Assembly (NCBI GenBank): GCA_946480705.1
Contig: CAMLLF010000299.1
Location: forward strand, 1-5,662
From: an uncultured Lysobacteraceae bacterium
GTDB taxonomy: Bacteria; Pseudomonadota; Gammaproteobacteria; Xanthomonadales; Rhodanobacteraceae
Length of the DNA stretch: 5,662 bases
Direction: 5' to 3'
Of the stretch, positions 4,535 to 5,662 are shown piece after piece (positions within the stretch are counted from its first letter, which is position 1; each line of letters opens with the position of its first letter). The notes below the pieces were generated by a model. That model saw only the letters and a program-made list of their open reading frames with translations, was not told where the DNA came from and made no database searches. The position numbers were made by a program, and so were the translations under genes.

Positions 4535-5662
4535 TCAGAACCAGGCATCGCGCATGTCGTAGGCGCTGCGGTCCACACCGGCGACGAGCTTCGCGCTGAG
4601 TTCGGTCTGGGGCAGTTCGGTCGCGAAAAAGCAGCGGCAGGCCTGCAGCTTGCCGGCGTAGAAATCATGCTCGGCAGCCCCCGAGGCCAGCGCCCGCTGC
4701 GCCGCCGCGGCCATGCGCAGCCAGCCCCAGGCGACGACGACGTGGCCGAGCAGCTGGAGATAGTGGCTTGCGTTCGCGAGCACTTCGCGCACTTCGCCGG
4801 CGGCCATGCGTTTGCCGGCGGCGACGCTCGTGTCGCGCACACGGACGGCGGCGGCCGACAGCGCGGCGGCGAGCGGCGCGAGTTCGGCGTCGCCCGCGAC
4901 CTGCGCGCAGGTCGCCGCGATGCGTTCGAGCAGGATGCGCAGCGCCGCGCCGTCGTGCGTCAGCGCCTTGCGGCCGAGCAGGTCGAGCGCCTGGATGCCG
5001 TTCGTGCCTTCGTGGATCGGATTGATGCGGTTGTCGCGCCAGCACTGCTCGACCGGATAGTCGCGCGTATAGCCGTAGCCGCCGAGCACCTGGATCGCGA
5101 GGTCGTTCGCGCGCAGCGCGTAGTCGGAATTCCACGCCTTGACGATCGGCGTCAGCAGTTCGAGCAGGAGATGGCTCTGCTCGCGCACGGCCGCATCGGG
5201 GTCGTGCTGCCGGTCGACGAGCAGCGCCGCGTCGAACGCGAGCATCTGGCCGCCTTCGACGTAGCACTTCTGCTGCAGCAGCATGCGCCGCACGTCGGCA
5301 TGAGCGACGAGCGCGACCGACGGCGTGGCCGGATCCTTCTGGTCGGGATGCCGGCCCTGGCGCCGCTCGCGCGCATAGGCCAGCGCGTACTGATAGCTCG
5401 CGGCGGCCTGCTGGATCGCGCTCAGGCCCACGCCGATGCGTTCCTCGTTCATCATGTGGAACATCTGCGCGAGACCCTGGTGCGGACTGCCGACGAGGTA
5501 GCCGACGCAGTCGCCGCTTTCGCCGAACTTCAGGAAGGTGTTGACGCTCGCGCGCTGTCCCATCTTGTGATTGAGCCCGGCCAGGCGCACGTCGTTGCGC
5601 GCGCCGCGGCTGCCGTCGTCGTTGACGCGCCAGCGCGGCACGATGAACAGGCTGATGCCGCG
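4535..5662 (-). CDS. Acyl-CoA dehydrogenase, DmdC-like long form, 5' end missing
   Basis: This is the C-terminal 375 residues of a flavin-dependent enzyme that makes the alpha,beta double bond in acyl-CoA thioesters and passes electrons to ETF. The fragment opens with RGISLFIVPRW, part of the middle domain that runs on through VNDDGSRGARNDVRLAGLNHKMG. The helical C-terminal domain follows, with AYARERRQGR, then QVLGGYGYTRDYPVEQ (192-206), RDNRINPIHEGTNGIQ and LDLLGRK. The Glu of HEGT (fragment residue 218, codon 5009-5011) is the expected catalytic base. Roughly 140 further residues after that match the extra C-terminal domain of the ~600-residue forms (3-methylmercaptopropionyl-CoA dehydrogenase type). 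The actual acyl substrate cannot be told; relatives are often annotated broadly. About 220 N-terminal residues lie beyond the window. The stop TGA is at 4535-4537. Confidence 0.93.
   Translation of the reverse strand, partial: RGISLFIVPRWRVNDDGSRGARNDVRLAGLNHKMGQRASVNTFLKFGESGDCVGYLVGSPHQGLAQMFHMMNEERIGVGLSAIQQAAASYQYALAYARERRQGRHPDQKDPATPSVALVAHADVRRMLLQQKCYVEGGQMLAFDAALLVDRQHDPDAAVREQSHLLLELLTPIVKAWNSDYALRANDLAIQVLGGYGYTRDYPVEQCWRDNRINPIHEGTNGIQALDLLGRKALTHDGAALRILLERIAATCAQVAGDAELAPLAAALSAAAVRVRDTSVAAGKRMAAGEVREVLANASHYLQLLGHVVVAWGWLRMAAAAQRALASGAAEHDFYAGKLQACRCFFATELPQTELSAKLVAGVDRSAYDMRDAWF

Overview
The window comes from a high-GC proteobacterium, most likely a member of Burkholderiales or Xanthomonadales. 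The reasons are the strong G/C bias at third codon positions, a Sfp-type phosphopantetheinyl transferase, a long DmdC-like acyl-CoA dehydrogenase and a Tat-exported dienelactone hydrolase homologue. The sequence alone does not settle the genus.

Layout. (1) Positions 1-973, plus strand: the 3' end of an unidentified gene, then a complete Sfp-type 4'-phosphopantetheinyl transferase. (2) Positions 974-2951: a stretch visibly poorer in GC and rich in inverted repeats. The row 1921-1980 holds 32 G/C of 60, against 43 of 60 for row 361-420 and 39 of 60 for row 5041-5100. It contains one convincing gene (1635-2573, TTG start), for a membrane-anchored, cysteine-containing protein of unknown function. 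About 630 bp before it and 378 bp after it hold no clear gene. Two inverted copies of a short palindromic repeat lie at its edges (982-1005 and 2861-2884, 22 of 24 bases identical). (3) Positions 2952-4378, minus strand: a DUF1579-type protein followed 77 bp later by a Tat-signal dienelactone hydrolase family protein, probably one operon. (4) Positions 4535-5662, minus strand: the C-terminal two thirds of a DmdC-like acyl-CoA dehydrogenase, cut by the window end.

How the parts fit. The flanks are ordinary housekeeping or metabolic genes: carrier-protein activation, hydrolase, acyl-CoA oxidation. They do not form one obvious pathway. The 974-2860 segment looks like an accessory insertion or a repeat-rich intergenic hot spot. 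No transposase, integrase or other recombinase gene is visible in it.

The most interesting material is in the unexplained DNA. It includes an 18-bp composite hairpin at 1330-1384 whose one imperfect pair is G-U only in a minus-strand RNA, mutually exclusive hairpins at 1391-1451, a 10-bp-phased GTCCC array at 2771-2810, and the border repeats. None of these proves a new system; each is a concrete lead.
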